A DNA stretch of 64,000 bases from an uncultured Lachnospiraceae bacterium (GCA_910589195.1 CAJUTC010000004.1:74931-138930); one strand, 5' to 3'; shown: positions 16,560 to 25,122, numbered from the stretch's first letter. Made by a program: numbers and translations. Notes: a model not told the origin generated them from the letters alone.

Positions 16560-18347
16560 TTATCTCTTACTGATTGCGCCAAACTTACATTTTTCCATAC
16601 AAGCGCCGCATTTTACGCACTTCTCCGTATCAATAATGTGCGGATTCTTAACGGAACCGATAATCGCTCCTGCCGGACAGTTTCTGGCACACAAGGTACA
16701 TCCGCGGCATTTGTCACGGTCGATCACATAAGACAAGAGCGCCTTACATACGCCTGCCGGACATCTCTTTTCCTTAATATGGGCTTCGTACTCATCCCGG
16801 AAATACCGGAGAGTGGAAAGCACCGGATTGGGGGCTGTCTGCCCCAGACCGCAGAGGGAATTATTTTTAATATAGTAGCAAAGCTCTTCCAGCTTATCCA
16901 GATCTTCCATGGTAGCCTGGCCCTTGGTGATCTTAGTTAAAATTTCCAGCATGCGCCTGGTTCCCACACGGCAGGGAGTACACTTGCCGCAGGATTCCTC
17001 TACTGTAAACTCCAGGAAGAACTTGGCAATATCTACCATACAGTCATCTTCATCCATAACAATCAATCCGCCGGAACCCATCATGGATCCGATGGAAATC
17101 AGGTTATCATAATCGATGGGGATGTCAAAATGTTCCGCCGGAATGCATCCGCCGGAAGGCCCGCCAGTTTGGGCTGCCTTAAACTTCTTTCCATTTGGGA
17201 TTCCGCCGCCGATCTCTTCAATTACTTCCCGTAGAGTGGTTCCCATAGGGATCTCTACAAGACCCGTATTATGGATCTTGCCGCCCAGAGCAAATACCTT
17301 GGTTCCCTTGGACTTTTCTGTACCCATAGCCGCGAACCATTCCGGCCCGTTTAAGATAATCTGTGGAATATTAGCATAGGTTTCCACATTATTTAAGATG
17401 GTTGGCTTTCCAAACAATCCTTTTTGCGCCGGGAACGGAGGACGTGGACGCGGCTCACCCCTCTTGCCCTCGATAGAAGTCATAAGAGCCGTTTCTTCAC
17501 CACACACGAAGGCGCCTGCGCCTAAACGTAAGTCAATGTCAAAGTCAAATCCGGTTCCGAAAATATCTTTTCCTAACAGGTTATACTCTCTGGCCTGCTC
17601 AATAGCAATCTTTAAACGGTCAACTGCAATCGGATACTCAGCGCGGACATAGATATAGCCCTGGTTAGCCCCGATAGCATAGCCTGCGATGGCCATAGCT
17701 TCCAGCACCACATGGGGATCGCCTTCCAGCACGGAACGATCCATAAATGCTCCCGGGTCGCCCTCATCCGCATTGCAGCACACATACTTCTGATCCGCGT
17801 CATTTTGCTTTGCCAGTTTCCACTTTAATCCAGTAGGGAAGCCGCCGCCGCCTCTTCCTCTCAGTCCGGAGTCCAAAAGAATTTGGATTACATCATCCGG
17901 AGTCATCTCCGTTAATACCTTGCCAAGAGCCTCGTAGCCGCCAGTGCCTATGTACTCGTCAATCACTTCCGGATTGATCACGCCGCAGTTTCTTAACGCC
18001 ACACGGTGCTGCTTTTTATAGAAATCCGTGTCAATCAGCGCCTTTACTCCTGCGCTGGTTACGGTTTCATCATACAGAAGGCGGGTTACCACACGCCCCT
18101 TTAATAAATGCTCTGAAACAATCTCCGGAATATCCTCAACCTTTACCATGGAATAAAAGCTGGCATCCGGATATACAATCATAATTGGCCCAAGGGCGCA
18201 TAAGCCGTGGCATCCGGTCTGGATTACCGCCACCTCATCCGTAAGGCCCTGTTTTTCAATCTCATTCTTTAATCTTTCAATAATCTGTGGGCTTCCGGAG
18301 GAAGTACATCCGGTTCCGCCGCAGACCAGTACATGTGAACGATACAT
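16560..18347 (-). CDS. hndC: NADP-reducing hydrogenase subunit HndC (NuoF-like)
   Basis: A 595-residue protein. The N-terminal 120 residues are a thioredoxin-like [2Fe-2S] domain (CGGTGCTSSG, then QTGCHGLCALGP). The NuoF core carries the FMN/NAD site (RGRGGGGFPTGLKWK and CNADEGDPGAFMDRS). An SLBB region and the 4Fe-4S motif ESCGKCTPCRVGTRR follow, and the tail has two ferredoxin motifs (CRGCTLCARNCPAG and CVKCGACMEKCKFG). It is the flavin subunit that exchanges electrons with NAD(P)H. It lies 15 bases before hndD and has AAGGAGGAAG before its ATG. Confidence 0.93.
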   Translation of the reverse strand: MYRSHVLVCGGTGCTSSGSPQIIERLKNEIEKQGLTDEVAVIQTGCHGLCALGPIMIVYPDASFYSMVKVEDIPEIVSEHLLKGRVVTRLLYDETVTSAGVKALIDTDFYKKQHRVALRNCGVINPEVIDEYIGTGGYEALGKVLTEMTPDDVIQILLDSGLRGRGGGGFPTGLKWKLAKQNDADQKYVCCNADEGDPGAFMDRSVLEGDPHVVLEAMAIAGYAIGANQGYIYVRAEYPIAVDRLKIAIEQAREYNLLGKDIFGTGFDFDIDLRLGAGAFVCGEETALMTSIEGKRGEPRPRPPFPAQKGLFGKPTILNNVETYANIPQIILNGPEWFAAMGTEKSKGTKVFALGGKIHNTGLVEIPMGTTLREVIEEIGGGIPNGKKFKAAQTGGPSGGCIPAEHFDIPIDYDNLISIGSMMGSGGLIVMDEDDCMVDIAKFFLEFTVEESCGKCTPCRVGTRRMLEILTKITKGQATMEDLDKLEELCYYIKNNSLCGLGQTAPNPVLSTLRYFRDEYEAHIKEKRCPAGVCKALLSYVIDRDKCRGCTLCARNCPAGAIIGSVKNPHIIDTEKCVKCGACMEKCKFGAISKR

Positions 18348-18362
18348 ATTGTGTCTTCCTCC

Positions 18363-18740
18363 TTATTTGATATCAGCAGCGCCAAGAGTATACTCTTCTA
18401 CCACATGGCCGCCTGCCAAATGGCGGTTTACTACTTCAACTGCCTTTTCTGGGTTCATGTGGATATACGTTACTTTAGGCTCTCCGGGAACCATAACCTC
18501 TACAATTGGTTCATACTGGCATAAGCCGATGCATCCCGTCTGAGTCACCGCTACCTTATCGGTCAGGCCTCTTTCCTGTACTTCCTGGGAAATCTTGGTC
18601 AAAACCGGCCTTGCGCCAGCCGCAATCCCACAGGTGGCCATGCCCACTACTACTCTGGTATGGTTATGATCTTCTGCCCGAAGACCCACCTGGTTCTGCA
18701 TCTTTTCCCGAATTGCCTTTAATTCAGCAAGCGTTTTCAT
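18363..18740 (-). CDS. hndB: Hydrogenase subunit HndB, [2Fe-2S] thioredoxin-like ferredoxin
   Basis: A 125-residue protein from the ATG at 18740, five bases after GGAGG; an in-frame ATG further up at 18842 has no such site. After a helical start (MKTLAELKAIREKMQNQ) it has the ferredoxin fold with Cys at VGMATCGIAAGA, and QTGCIGLCQYEP supplying two more. It passes electrons within the Hnd complex. It sits 15 bases ahead of hndC and follows the ATPase-like gene by 117 bases. Confidence 0.88.
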   Translation of the reverse strand: MKTLAELKAIREKMQNQVGLRAEDHNHTRVVVGMATCGIAAGARPVLTKISQEVQERGLTDKVAVTQTGCIGLCQYEPIVEVMVPGEPKVTYIHMNPEKAVEVVNRHLAGGHVVEEYTLGAADIK

Positions 18741-18857
18741 GTTTTCCTCCAATCCGTGCGCATTTAGCCGCACATACAGATACAGGTGAACGCTCGATTC
18801 ACCCGTTTCCTTCACTTTGCGGGTGCTTTTAAGAACAAGCAAAATTTGCTGTGTGCC

Positions 18858-19415
18858 TTAGAGCACCGCATCCTGATCCACTTCGCTTTTATTTTCTGTC
18901 AAATATTCCATAATGTATTGGGAAACTTCCGGTTCCGAAAAAGGAACCCCTTCCAATATCTCTTTTAGCTCCCTGGTATCCAGTATAAACTGCCGTTCAT
19001 CCACCTGGTAAGTATATACAAAATCCGTTTCCGGATGATACACGATTAAGGTATGTATGGTGCTAGTAATATCGCCCAAGGGCATCCGGTCAATATGGGA
19101 CAGACCGAATACTGCCGTTACTCTGGTTCCCTCCCCTACTTTGGAATCGATGGAAAAGCTTCCTCCTGTGCTCTCTGCCGCGTACTTGTAAAAGGGAATT
19201 CCAAGGCCTACCTTCCTGGTGGTCCTGGTTGTAAAAAACGGATCCGTCACTTGGTTTACCTGTTCCGGCGTCATGCCGCAGCCATCATCCTCAATCCGGA
19301 CAGTCAAGGTATCTTGGCTGTGATTGGCCTGAATCAGGATGGAAACCAGATTCGCCCCTGCCCTGGTGGAATTTTCCGTCACGTCTAATATATTCAGGGA
19401 AATCTCCGGCATCAT
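18858..19415 (-). CDS. GHKL/HATPase-domain protein in the hydrogenase operon
   Basis: A 185-residue protein. It shows the Bergerat ATP-binding fold: an N-box (LNILDVTENSTRAGA), a G1 box (IEDDGCGMTPEQV) and a G2-like segment (TTRKVGLGIPFYKYAAEST). No phospho-acceptor His domain or receiver is present. The C-terminal 75 residues (LGDITSTIHTLIVYHP onward) are not recognised. It begins three bases after the hndA stop, so translation is probably coupled. Genes of this kind are known within hnd-type operons of Clostridia, but their role is unclear. It may be a regulator acting like an anti-sigma kinase. Confidence 0.8.
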   Translation of the reverse strand: MMPEISLNILDVTENSTRAGANLVSILIQANHSQDTLTVRIEDDGCGMTPEQVNQVTDPFFTTRTTRKVGLGIPFYKYAAESTGGSFSIDSKVGEGTRVTAVFGLSHIDRMPLGDITSTIHTLIVYHPETDFVYTYQVDERQFILDTRELKEILEGVPFSEPEVSQYIMEYLTENKSEVDQDAVL

Positions 19416-19418
19416 AGG

Positions 19419-19913
19419 CTAATTATACTTTGCCAGGATTCCGGGAATATCATCAACCACCAGCCTGCCGTATACCTCACCGTTAATCATCATAACAGGA
19501 GCAAGGCCGCATGCTCCTACACACCGGCAGGAATCTAAGGAGAACTTTCCGTCCGGAGTACATTCCCCATTTGTGATGCCCAGAAGTTCTTCCAGCTTTG
19601 AGAAAATATTGCCAGAACCCTTTACATAACACGCTGTTCCCAGACAGACCGAGATCTTATATTTGCCCTTGGGCTGCAGCGCGAACTGGGAATAAAAGGT
19701 AGCCACCCCGTAAACCTTCTCCAGGGGGATCCCCGTTTCGTTTGAAATCATTGTCTGAACCTCAATCGGAAGATATCCGTAGATATCCTGAGCCTTCTGC
19801 ATAATTGGCATCAGGGCGCCTTGGGTATCTTTGAGCTCTAAGATTACTTTTTTCAAAGCCTCTTCCTGCTCCTTCGTCCCGGAAAATGGGACTGTCTGTT
19901 TTTTGCAAGCCAT
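19419..19913 (-). CDS. hndA: NADP-reducing hydrogenase subunit HndA (NuoE-like)
   Basis: A 164-residue protein. An N-terminal helical part (ALKKVILELKDTQGALMPIMQKAQ) is followed by a thioredoxin-like [2Fe-2S] domain with four Cys: CLGTACYVKG, then SLDSCRCVGACG. The pattern is that of NuoE/HndA. It is first in the operon, with GAGGAGGTAAC before its ATG and a long leader. It is an electron-transfer subunit paired with HndC. Confidence 0.92.
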   Translation of the reverse strand: MACKKQTVPFSGTKEQEEALKKVILELKDTQGALMPIMQKAQDIYGYLPIEVQTMISNETGIPLEKVYGVATFYSQFALQPKGKYKISVCLGTACYVKGSGNIFSKLEELLGITNGECTPDGKFSLDSCRCVGACGLAPVMMINGEVYGRLVVDDIPGILAKYN

Positions 19914-20400
19914 ATGTTACCTCCTCATTTACTACCCGCCTGCTTAAAGCGGTACCTTTCCCAATGTGTTTCACGTATCTGTTCCACCATTTGGGAATTC
20001 AGGCTAGTGTGTTTCTGCTTGATGAAAATTATTCGGCAAAGTTCCACCAGATATGATACATACAACACACTAGATGCATTGTGCATTGTGCAATGTGACT
20101 ATAGTTTACCATGTATCACCAAAAAAGTCCACATAAATTAAATTATCGCGAAAAAAGATAGGGAAGTCAACAGTAGATCATTTCCAAAAATTTTGATGTC
20201 AGCAGCCAGTTACTTATAAAAATAAGACCCTTCTAACCGGTAAACGAAAAATGCTCTAAGCGCCTTTTCACGAACCGGGAAGGATTCATGATTTAAAGCC
20301 ACTTAGAGCAGATACGGCCAAAACCGTATGATAGAACCAATAAAGAACTTTGGATTTCAAGATGTGGTGTCAAAAGGCCTTTTGCCGCCTTGATACTGGC
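19914..20400. other. Long structured leader of the hnd operon
   Basis: No gene is supported in these 487 bases. A 10-bp perfect inverted repeat (CTAGTGTGTT 20004-20013 / AACACACTAG 20064-20073) lies within the presumed hnd leader. The words GTTCCACCA occur 60 bases apart (19981, 20041). The palindromic run GCATTGTGCATTGTGCAATG (20076-20095) lies just upstream and could be an operator. A 9-bp inverted repeat TGCTCTAAG/CTTAGAGCA occurs near 20250-20305. Confidence 0.45.
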
Positions 20401-21015
20401 CTATACATCTGGAATGATTTTATTCAGTATAATGGCCACAAATGCCGCGCTGGCAATACCGAATCCTAAAATGTATTGCGCGAATACCAGCAGGGCGTCC
20501 AGCGCCCCTTCCGGAAGGATATTTAACCACGGCGTGACGATTGCGGAAATCGAAACAATGTTGTTGACATCGGTCAGCAGACCAGCAGCAAGAAATCCCG
20601 CAATCAGGGCAAATATCCCAGAACCGATCCGAGAAACGGCAGCAAACGCATATCCTTTCTCAAGCTTGCCTACTGGCAGACCTAACGCAATACCGCCTCC
20701 GACTGCGGGAAAGTAATAAAAAATTTCATTGTACCAGGCTTTCAGTTCTTCTGACTGGATCCTTAGATGTTGTATGGTCTGATTAAAATCGTTATCGTTC
20801 ATAATCGCCTTGATTTTATCAATCGGAATCCCAATCGTCCTAAGGTATACAATCAACGCGAACTGTGCCACCTGGCGATAGGAATATTTACGGTATCTGT
20901 TATTGGGATCCCGGTATTCCGGCTTGAACAGCCCAATTTTGTCATAATAATGAAGCGTCGGACGATTTACGTTAAATAGTTTCGCAATTTCGCTGAGCGA
21001 TAAATATTGTTTCAT
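20401..21015 (-). CDS. MerR-type regulator with a membrane-like C-terminal half
   Basis: A 204-residue protein from the ATG at 21015, with GAGGA upstream; the TTG at 21027 is a less likely start. The first 75 residues are a MerR DNA-binding domain (LSEIAKLFNVNRPTLHYYDK, then YSYRQVAQFALIVYLRTIG). After a short helix the second half turns strongly hydrophobic: IGSGIFALIAGFLAAGLL, IVSISAIVTPWL and ALLVFAQYILGFGIASAAF look like three membrane spans, with a KIIPDV tail. Ordinary MerR proteins have a soluble effector domain here. It is divergent from the sensory operon at 21269 and may control it. Confidence 0.7.
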   Translation of the reverse strand: MKQYLSLSEIAKLFNVNRPTLHYYDKIGLFKPEYRDPNNRYRKYSYRQVAQFALIVYLRTIGIPIDKIKAIMNDNDFNQTIQHLRIQSEELKAWYNEIFYYFPAVGGGIALGLPVGKLEKGYAFAAVSRIGSGIFALIAGFLAAGLLTDVNNIVSISAIVTPWLNILPEGALDALLVFAQYILGFGIASAAFVAIILNKIIPDV

Positions 21016-21187
21016 CTTATTCCTCAATCGATTTCAAGAAATTCTTTCCATTAATTTTTCTGCCTGCATTATACATGCGAATTTCCATCCTGACAAGGTT
21101 CCTCTCTTAAACTCTTAGCCGCTTTTATTTACCTATTTTTTCCAAAATTATTTTTATTTCCGTTCTAACTTGTTAAAAAACTAACGC

Positions 21188-21227
21188 TAGAATATTAGTT
21201 GATTATTTCTAAATCTGATGGTATCTT
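21188..21227 (+). promoter_or_regulatory. Promoter of the hydrogenase-like sensory operon
   Basis: TTGATT (21199-21204) and TATCTT (21222-21227) have a 17-base spacer. An AACTAA...TTAGTT dyad overlaps the -35 side and could bind the divergent MerR-type regulator. Confidence 0.4.
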
Positions 21228-21268
21228 TATTATAAGTCTATACAAAAAGAATAAAGGAGAGGAGAACT

Positions 21269-21616
21269 ATGACAGTTAAGGATGTACAAAATACATTAAA
21301 GGCCAGGGTCTTAACCGGAGAAGATCTGTTGGATCAGGAGGTGCGCTCTGCCTGCGGTTCCGATATGATGAGCGATGTGCTTGCGTTTTCTAAGGATCAT
21401 TCCGTACTGCTCACCGGCCTTTGTAATCCGCAGGTAATCCGTACTGCAGAAATGCTTGATATTGTCTGTCTGATTTTTGTCCGTGGCAAGAAGCCTGACG
21501 ACTCCATTATTCAAATGGCAGCCGAGCGGGGAATCGTAGTTCTTGCCACCGGGCACCGGATGTTTTCTGCCTGCGGTATGCTTTATGAAGCCGGACTGAG
21601 GGGAGGTGCCATCTGA
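21269..21616 (+). CDS. DRTGG-domain protein
   Basis: A 115-residue protein behind AAAGGAGAGGAG. It is a single DRTGG-type domain (DVLAFSKDHSVLLTGLCNPQ, then IVVLATGHRMFSACGMLYEAG), as found in CBS-pyrophosphatases and in hydrogenase-linked operons. It has no catalytic motif of its own and probably binds a nucleotide or partner. Its stop overlaps the next start (TGATG), and the gene at 23432 is a second copy of the domain. Confidence 0.8.
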   Translation: MTVKDVQNTLKARVLTGEDLLDQEVRSACGSDMMSDVLAFSKDHSVLLTGLCNPQVIRTAEMLDIVCLIFVRGKKPDDSIIQMAAERGIVVLATGHRMFSACGMLYEAGLRGGAI

Positions 21617-22038
21617 TGGAAGATGCCATCCGCCTGACCTATGAAATTTCTCCGGATGATTTTACACGTGCCGGAGAGGCCAGCAGCGATGTAAAGAAAA
21701 AGCTGAAGCAAATGGGAGTCGGCCCGGAAGCCGTCCGTAAAGTGGCAATCGCAATGTATGAAGGGGAAATTAATATGGTAATCCACGCAAAAGGCGGAGA
21801 AATCCGTGTGGATATTACTCCTGAAAAGATTCTTATGGTATTAGATGATATCGGCCCCGGCATCCCCAATGTGGAGCAGGCTATGCAGGCCGGCTTTTCC
21901 ACTGCCCCGGATGAAGTCCGATCCTTAGGCTTTGGCGCTGGAATGGGGCTGCCTAACATGAAAAAATACACCGATTCCATGGAGATCGATACCCGGATCG
22001 GCGTAGGGACGAAAATTACAATGGTGGTGAATATTTAA
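21616..22038 (+). CDS. RsbW-like anti-sigma/HATPase-domain protein
   Basis: A 140-residue protein. It has the ATPase fold of anti-sigma kinases: N-box VAIAMYEGEINMVIHAKGG, G1 box MVLDDIGPGIPNVEQAM and G2 box GFGAGMGLPNMKKYTDS. No other domain is present. It overlaps both neighbours by one base, so all are likely translated together. In such an operon it is probably a small serine kinase or a nucleotide sensor that responds to the redox protein encoded next. Target unknown. Confidence 0.82.
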   Translation: MEDAIRLTYEISPDDFTRAGEASSDVKKKLKQMGVGPEAVRKVAIAMYEGEINMVIHAKGGEIRVDITPEKILMVLDDIGPGIPNVEQAMQAGFSTAPDEVRSLGFGAGMGLPNMKKYTDSMEIDTRIGVGTKITMVVNI

Positions 22039-23435
22039 TGGATAAATTTTATCATTCTGTCCGTCTGGACCCCAACTTATGCAAAGGCTGTATTAACTGC
22101 ATTAAACGCTGCCCTACTGAAGCAATCCGGGTTAGAAATAAAAAAGCGCTGATTAACAGCAAATTCTGCATTGACTGCGGAGAATGTATCCGGGTTTGCC
22201 CTCATCATGCCAAATACGCAATTTATGATAAGCCGGAAGAGATGCGCCAGTATGCCTACACCGTGGCCCTGCCGCCTCCCAGCCTTTACAGTCAGTTTAA
22301 TAATTTAGATGATGTAAATATTGTATTAAATGCCCTGCTCCTTATGGGCTTTGACGATGTATTTGAGGTCAGCGCAGCCGCGGAACTGGTATCGGAATCC
22401 ACCAGAACCTATCTGGCGGAGCACAAGGATCAGCTTCCTATTATCAGTACCGCCTGTCCTTCTGTGGTCCGTCTGATCCGGGTTCGTTTCCCTAATCTGA
22501 TCCCTCATATGCTGCCCTTAAACCCTCCCATTGAGATAGCCGCTATGCTGGCTGCTGAAAAAGCCATGAAACAGACCGGTCTTCCCAGGGAAAAAATCGG
22601 TATTTTCTTCATCTCCCCGTGCCCTTCTAAAGTCACCTATGTGAAAGCGCCTTTAGGGAATGAAACCAGCCAAGTAAACGGCGTCCTGGCCATTAAAGAT
22701 ATCTATCCTCAGCTTCTTTCCAGGATGAGCGCTGTGGGAACCGATTACCCGGATATCGCAACCTCCGGAAAAATCGGAATCAGTTGGGGACGGAGCGGCG
22801 GCGAGTCCAGCGGCCTTTTGTCTGAAAATTACCTGGCGGCTGACGGAATTGAAAATGTAATCCGGGTTTTAGAAGATTTGGAAGATCAGAAATTTACAAA
22901 TTTGGAATTTATTGAGCTGAACGCATGCAACGGTGGCTGTGTAGGCGGTGTGCTGACTGTAGAAAACCCATACATAGCGGAAACCAAACTAAAGCGTTTG
23001 CGCCGCTACATGCCGGTAGCACGCACCCACATGTCCCATGACGCCGAGGAAGTAATTCCATGGACTACTGGCGTCCAGTATGAACCTGTTTTCCGTTTGG
23101 GAAATAATATGATGGAAAGCTTTTCACGATTAAACCAGGTGGAACGGCTCTGCAAAAAACTTCCCGGCCTAGACTGCGGTTCCTGCGGCGCCCCAACCTG
23201 CAAGGCCCTGGCAGAAGATATTGTCCGGGGCGATGCCAAGGAAACCGACTGCGTTTACTATTTAAGAGAAAATCTCCACAATCTTTCTGAGGAGGTTTCC
23301 ATCCTGGCAGAAGATCTGGCAGAAGGCGACAAGGGAGGAAAAGAAACCCTGCAAATTTTAAAGGAATACATTCAGCGGATTTCTGATGAAATGAGCCATT
23401 TAGATCGGCATGAAGAAGAGGAGGATTCAAAATGA
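22038..23435 (+). CDS. [FeFe]-hydrogenase-like iron-sulfur protein, probably sensory
   Basis: A 465-residue protein. Two ferredoxin motifs (CKGCINCIKRCP and CIDCGECIRVCPHH) lead a hydrogenase large-domain. Its loops are altered: STACPSVVRL in place of TSCCPxW, SPCPSKVTY in place of MPCxxKxxE, and ELNACNGGCVGG for the third. The four presumed H-cluster Cys are kept, but the proton-path Cys is Ala and the loop-2 Glu is Tyr. A Fes/RnfB-like 4Fe-4S domain (LDCGSCGAPTCKALAEDIVRG) and a charged helical tail follow. The changes and the regulatory neighbours fit the group C/D sensory hydrogenases rather than a turnover enzyme. Confidence 0.82.
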   Translation: MDKFYHSVRLDPNLCKGCINCIKRCPTEAIRVRNKKALINSKFCIDCGECIRVCPHHAKYAIYDKPEEMRQYAYTVALPPPSLYSQFNNLDDVNIVLNALLLMGFDDVFEVSAAAELVSESTRTYLAEHKDQLPIISTACPSVVRLIRVRFPNLIPHMLPLNPPIEIAAMLAAEKAMKQTGLPREKIGIFFISPCPSKVTYVKAPLGNETSQVNGVLAIKDIYPQLLSRMSAVGTDYPDIATSGKIGISWGRSGGESSGLLSENYLAADGIENVIRVLEDLEDQKFTNLEFIELNACNGGCVGGVLTVENPYIAETKLKRLRRYMPVARTHMSHDAEEVIPWTTGVQYEPVFRLGNNMMESFSRLNQVERLCKKLPGLDCGSCGAPTCKALAEDIVRGDAKETDCVYYLRENLHNLSEEVSILAEDLAEGDKGGKETLQILKEYIQRISDEMSHLDRHEEEEDSK

Positions 23436-23782
23436 CAGTTCAGGAATTATGGGATAGCGGATTATTAAAACAAGTAAATGAAGGCGACGATATGGAACGG
23501 GAAATCACTAAGCTTTTCTGTTGCGACTTGTTAAGCATCGCCATGAGCAAGGCTCCGTCAGGCTGCGCCTGGGTTACCGTAATGGGAAATATGAATACCC
23601 TGGCAGTGGCATCCTTAGCCGATGCCGCCTGTGTGATTATGGCAGAAGACGCCCGCTTAGATCCCACAGCGTTAAACAAGGCAAAAATGCAGGGGATTAC
23701 GGTAATGGAAACAGAACTTCCCATTTTTGACGCTGCCCTTTTAATCCATCAGCGCCTGTCTGCTCCGGAGAATCCACTATGA
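23432..23782 (+). CDS. DRTGG-domain protein (second copy)
   Basis: A 116-residue protein that overlaps the gene before (ATGA) and the one after. It resembles the DRTGG protein encoded at 21269: ELWDSGLLKQVNEGDDMERE leads to SKAPSGCAWVTVMGNMNTLA and GITVMETELPIFDAALLI. It has no catalytic residues. The paired small domains around the hydrogenase-like protein suggest a complex. Confidence 0.78.
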   Translation: MTVQELWDSGLLKQVNEGDDMEREITKLFCCDLLSIAMSKAPSGCAWVTVMGNMNTLAVASLADAACVIMAEDARLDPTALNKAKMQGITVMETELPIFDAALLIHQRLSAPENPL

Positions 23783-24495
23783 TCAGCCTTACTTATGACC
23801 TGCATCTCCATTCCTGCTTATCCCCCTGTGGCGATGAGGATATGACCCCGGCCAATATTGCGGGAATGGCGGCCATTTTAGGCCTGGATGTAATTGCTGT
23901 AACGGATCACAATTCCTGCAAAAACTGTCCGGCGGTTATGGCAGCGGCTGCGGAATACGGAATCTTAGCCATCCCAGGGATGGAAATCAATACGGCTGAG
24001 GAAGTTCACGCGGTCTGCCTGTTTTCGGATTTAGATTCCGCCTTGGAATTTGACAGCTATGTTTACAGCCAGCTTTTGCCTTTTCCCAATAAAGAAGAAA
24101 TATTTGGCCGTCAGCTTATTTATGACAAAGAAGATCATATCTGCGGCACTGTGCCAAACCTGCTGATAAATGCCACCAGCATTTCCTTTGACAGCCTTTG
24201 GGATCTGGTAGGCTCCTATGGAGGAGTAATGTTCCCTGCCCATGTAGACAAACAGGCAAATAGCCTGATGGCAAACTTAGGGTTTATCCCCCCGGACAGC
24301 CAATTTACTACTGCGGAAGTAAAGGATCTGCGTCAGCTCCACCGCCTGAAAAAAGAACACCCCTACCTGGAAAAGTGTCGGATCATCAGCAATTCTGATG
24401 CTCATTACCTGGAACATATCCATGAAGCAAACTTAACCCTTCCAGTGGAGGAAAAAAGCATCCAGGGAGTATTAGAAACGCTGAAAGGCAAGTGA
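23779..24495 (+). CDS. PHP-domain metal-dependent phosphoesterase
   Basis: A 238-residue protein, last of the five-gene operon and overlapping its predecessor. It has the PHP metal motifs: YDLHLHSCLSPCGDE, VIAVTDHNSCKN, IPGMEINTAEEVH, FPAHVD and ISNSDAHYLEH. These residues bind a trinuclear metal site, and the family cleaves phosphate esters. Its substrate is unknown. Placed with an RsbW-like ATPase and a hydrogenase-like sensor, it may reset a phosphorylated partner or nucleotide signal (inference). Confidence 0.85.
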   Translation: MISLTYDLHLHSCLSPCGDEDMTPANIAGMAAILGLDVIAVTDHNSCKNCPAVMAAAAEYGILAIPGMEINTAEEVHAVCLFSDLDSALEFDSYVYSQLLPFPNKEEIFGRQLIYDKEDHICGTVPNLLINATSISFDSLWDLVGSYGGVMFPAHVDKQANSLMANLGFIPPDSQFTTAEVKDLRQLHRLKKEHPYLEKCRIISNSDAHYLEHIHEANLTLPVEEKSIQGVLETLKGK

Positions 24496-24523
24496 AATGG
24501 GTAAGGCTCATATTAAAAAGATT

Positions 24524-24568
24524 ATGTCCCATCAAATACGCGTAAACTATGCGGGTTTGATGGGGCAT
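24524..24568 (+). terminator. Hairpin after the sensory operon
   Basis: ATGTCCCATCAAA (24524-24536) pairs with TTTGATGGGGCAT (24556-24568), 12 of 13 positions matching. No clear T-run follows, so termination is possible but not certain. Confidence 0.45.
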
Positions 24569-24699
24569 TTACGTAAAGTCTATCCGTTCAAAAGCCTAGG
24601 CCTGCATGTTACGAAACAAATTTTCTCATACCATCTGCTATTTTGCTTTCCTCTTAAGAGCGTTACAATTTTGAAACCATCTTTCCCTTTGGCTAACCA

Positions 24700-25122
24700 C
24701 TATCGTTCCCAGCACATGCTATATTCTATTTCTGATGTTTCATCATCAATCCCCTGCGCCACTATTTTAAAACCCCGTTTCATATAAAAATCCACTGCCG
24801 GAATATTCTTCTTGTAAACGTTCAAATCCAGCTTTTCCCTATTCTTTTTGGCAAAATCCAGCAATTTGCTTCCAATCCCTTTTGCCCGTTCTGATTGATC
24901 TACAAATATTCCTGCAATATAGGTTCCCATGATTCCTATAAAACCATTGATTGCGCCATTATGTTCCGACACATAAACCTCTGCCTGAGGAATCATCATT
25001 CTTACAGTATCAAGCTTACCATTCCAATACACAGAATCAATAAAGGAATGGGCTTCCATATTCCCATTGAGCCAGATAAGCATTATGGCATCCATATCAA
25101 CATCTTGAAATTTTCTAATCAT
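24700..25122 (-). CDS. GNAT N-acetyltransferase, YjaB-like
   Basis: About 140 residues from the ATG at 25122; a TTG at 25134 is also in frame and neither start has a strong ribosome site. It has the acetyl-CoA site IAGIFVDQSERAKGIGSKLL and the C-terminal beta-alpha unit NVYKKNIPAVDFYMKRGFK typical of the YjaB-type GNAT group. Acceptor unknown. It is a single gene, divergent from the deacetylase at 25635. Confidence 0.82.
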   Translation of the reverse strand: MIRKFQDVDMDAIMLIWLNGNMEAHSFIDSVYWNGKLDTVRMMIPQAEVYVSEHNGAINGFIGIMGTYIAGIFVDQSERAKGIGSKLLDFAKKNREKLDLNVYKKNIPAVDFYMKRGFKIVAQGIDDETSEIEYSMCWER

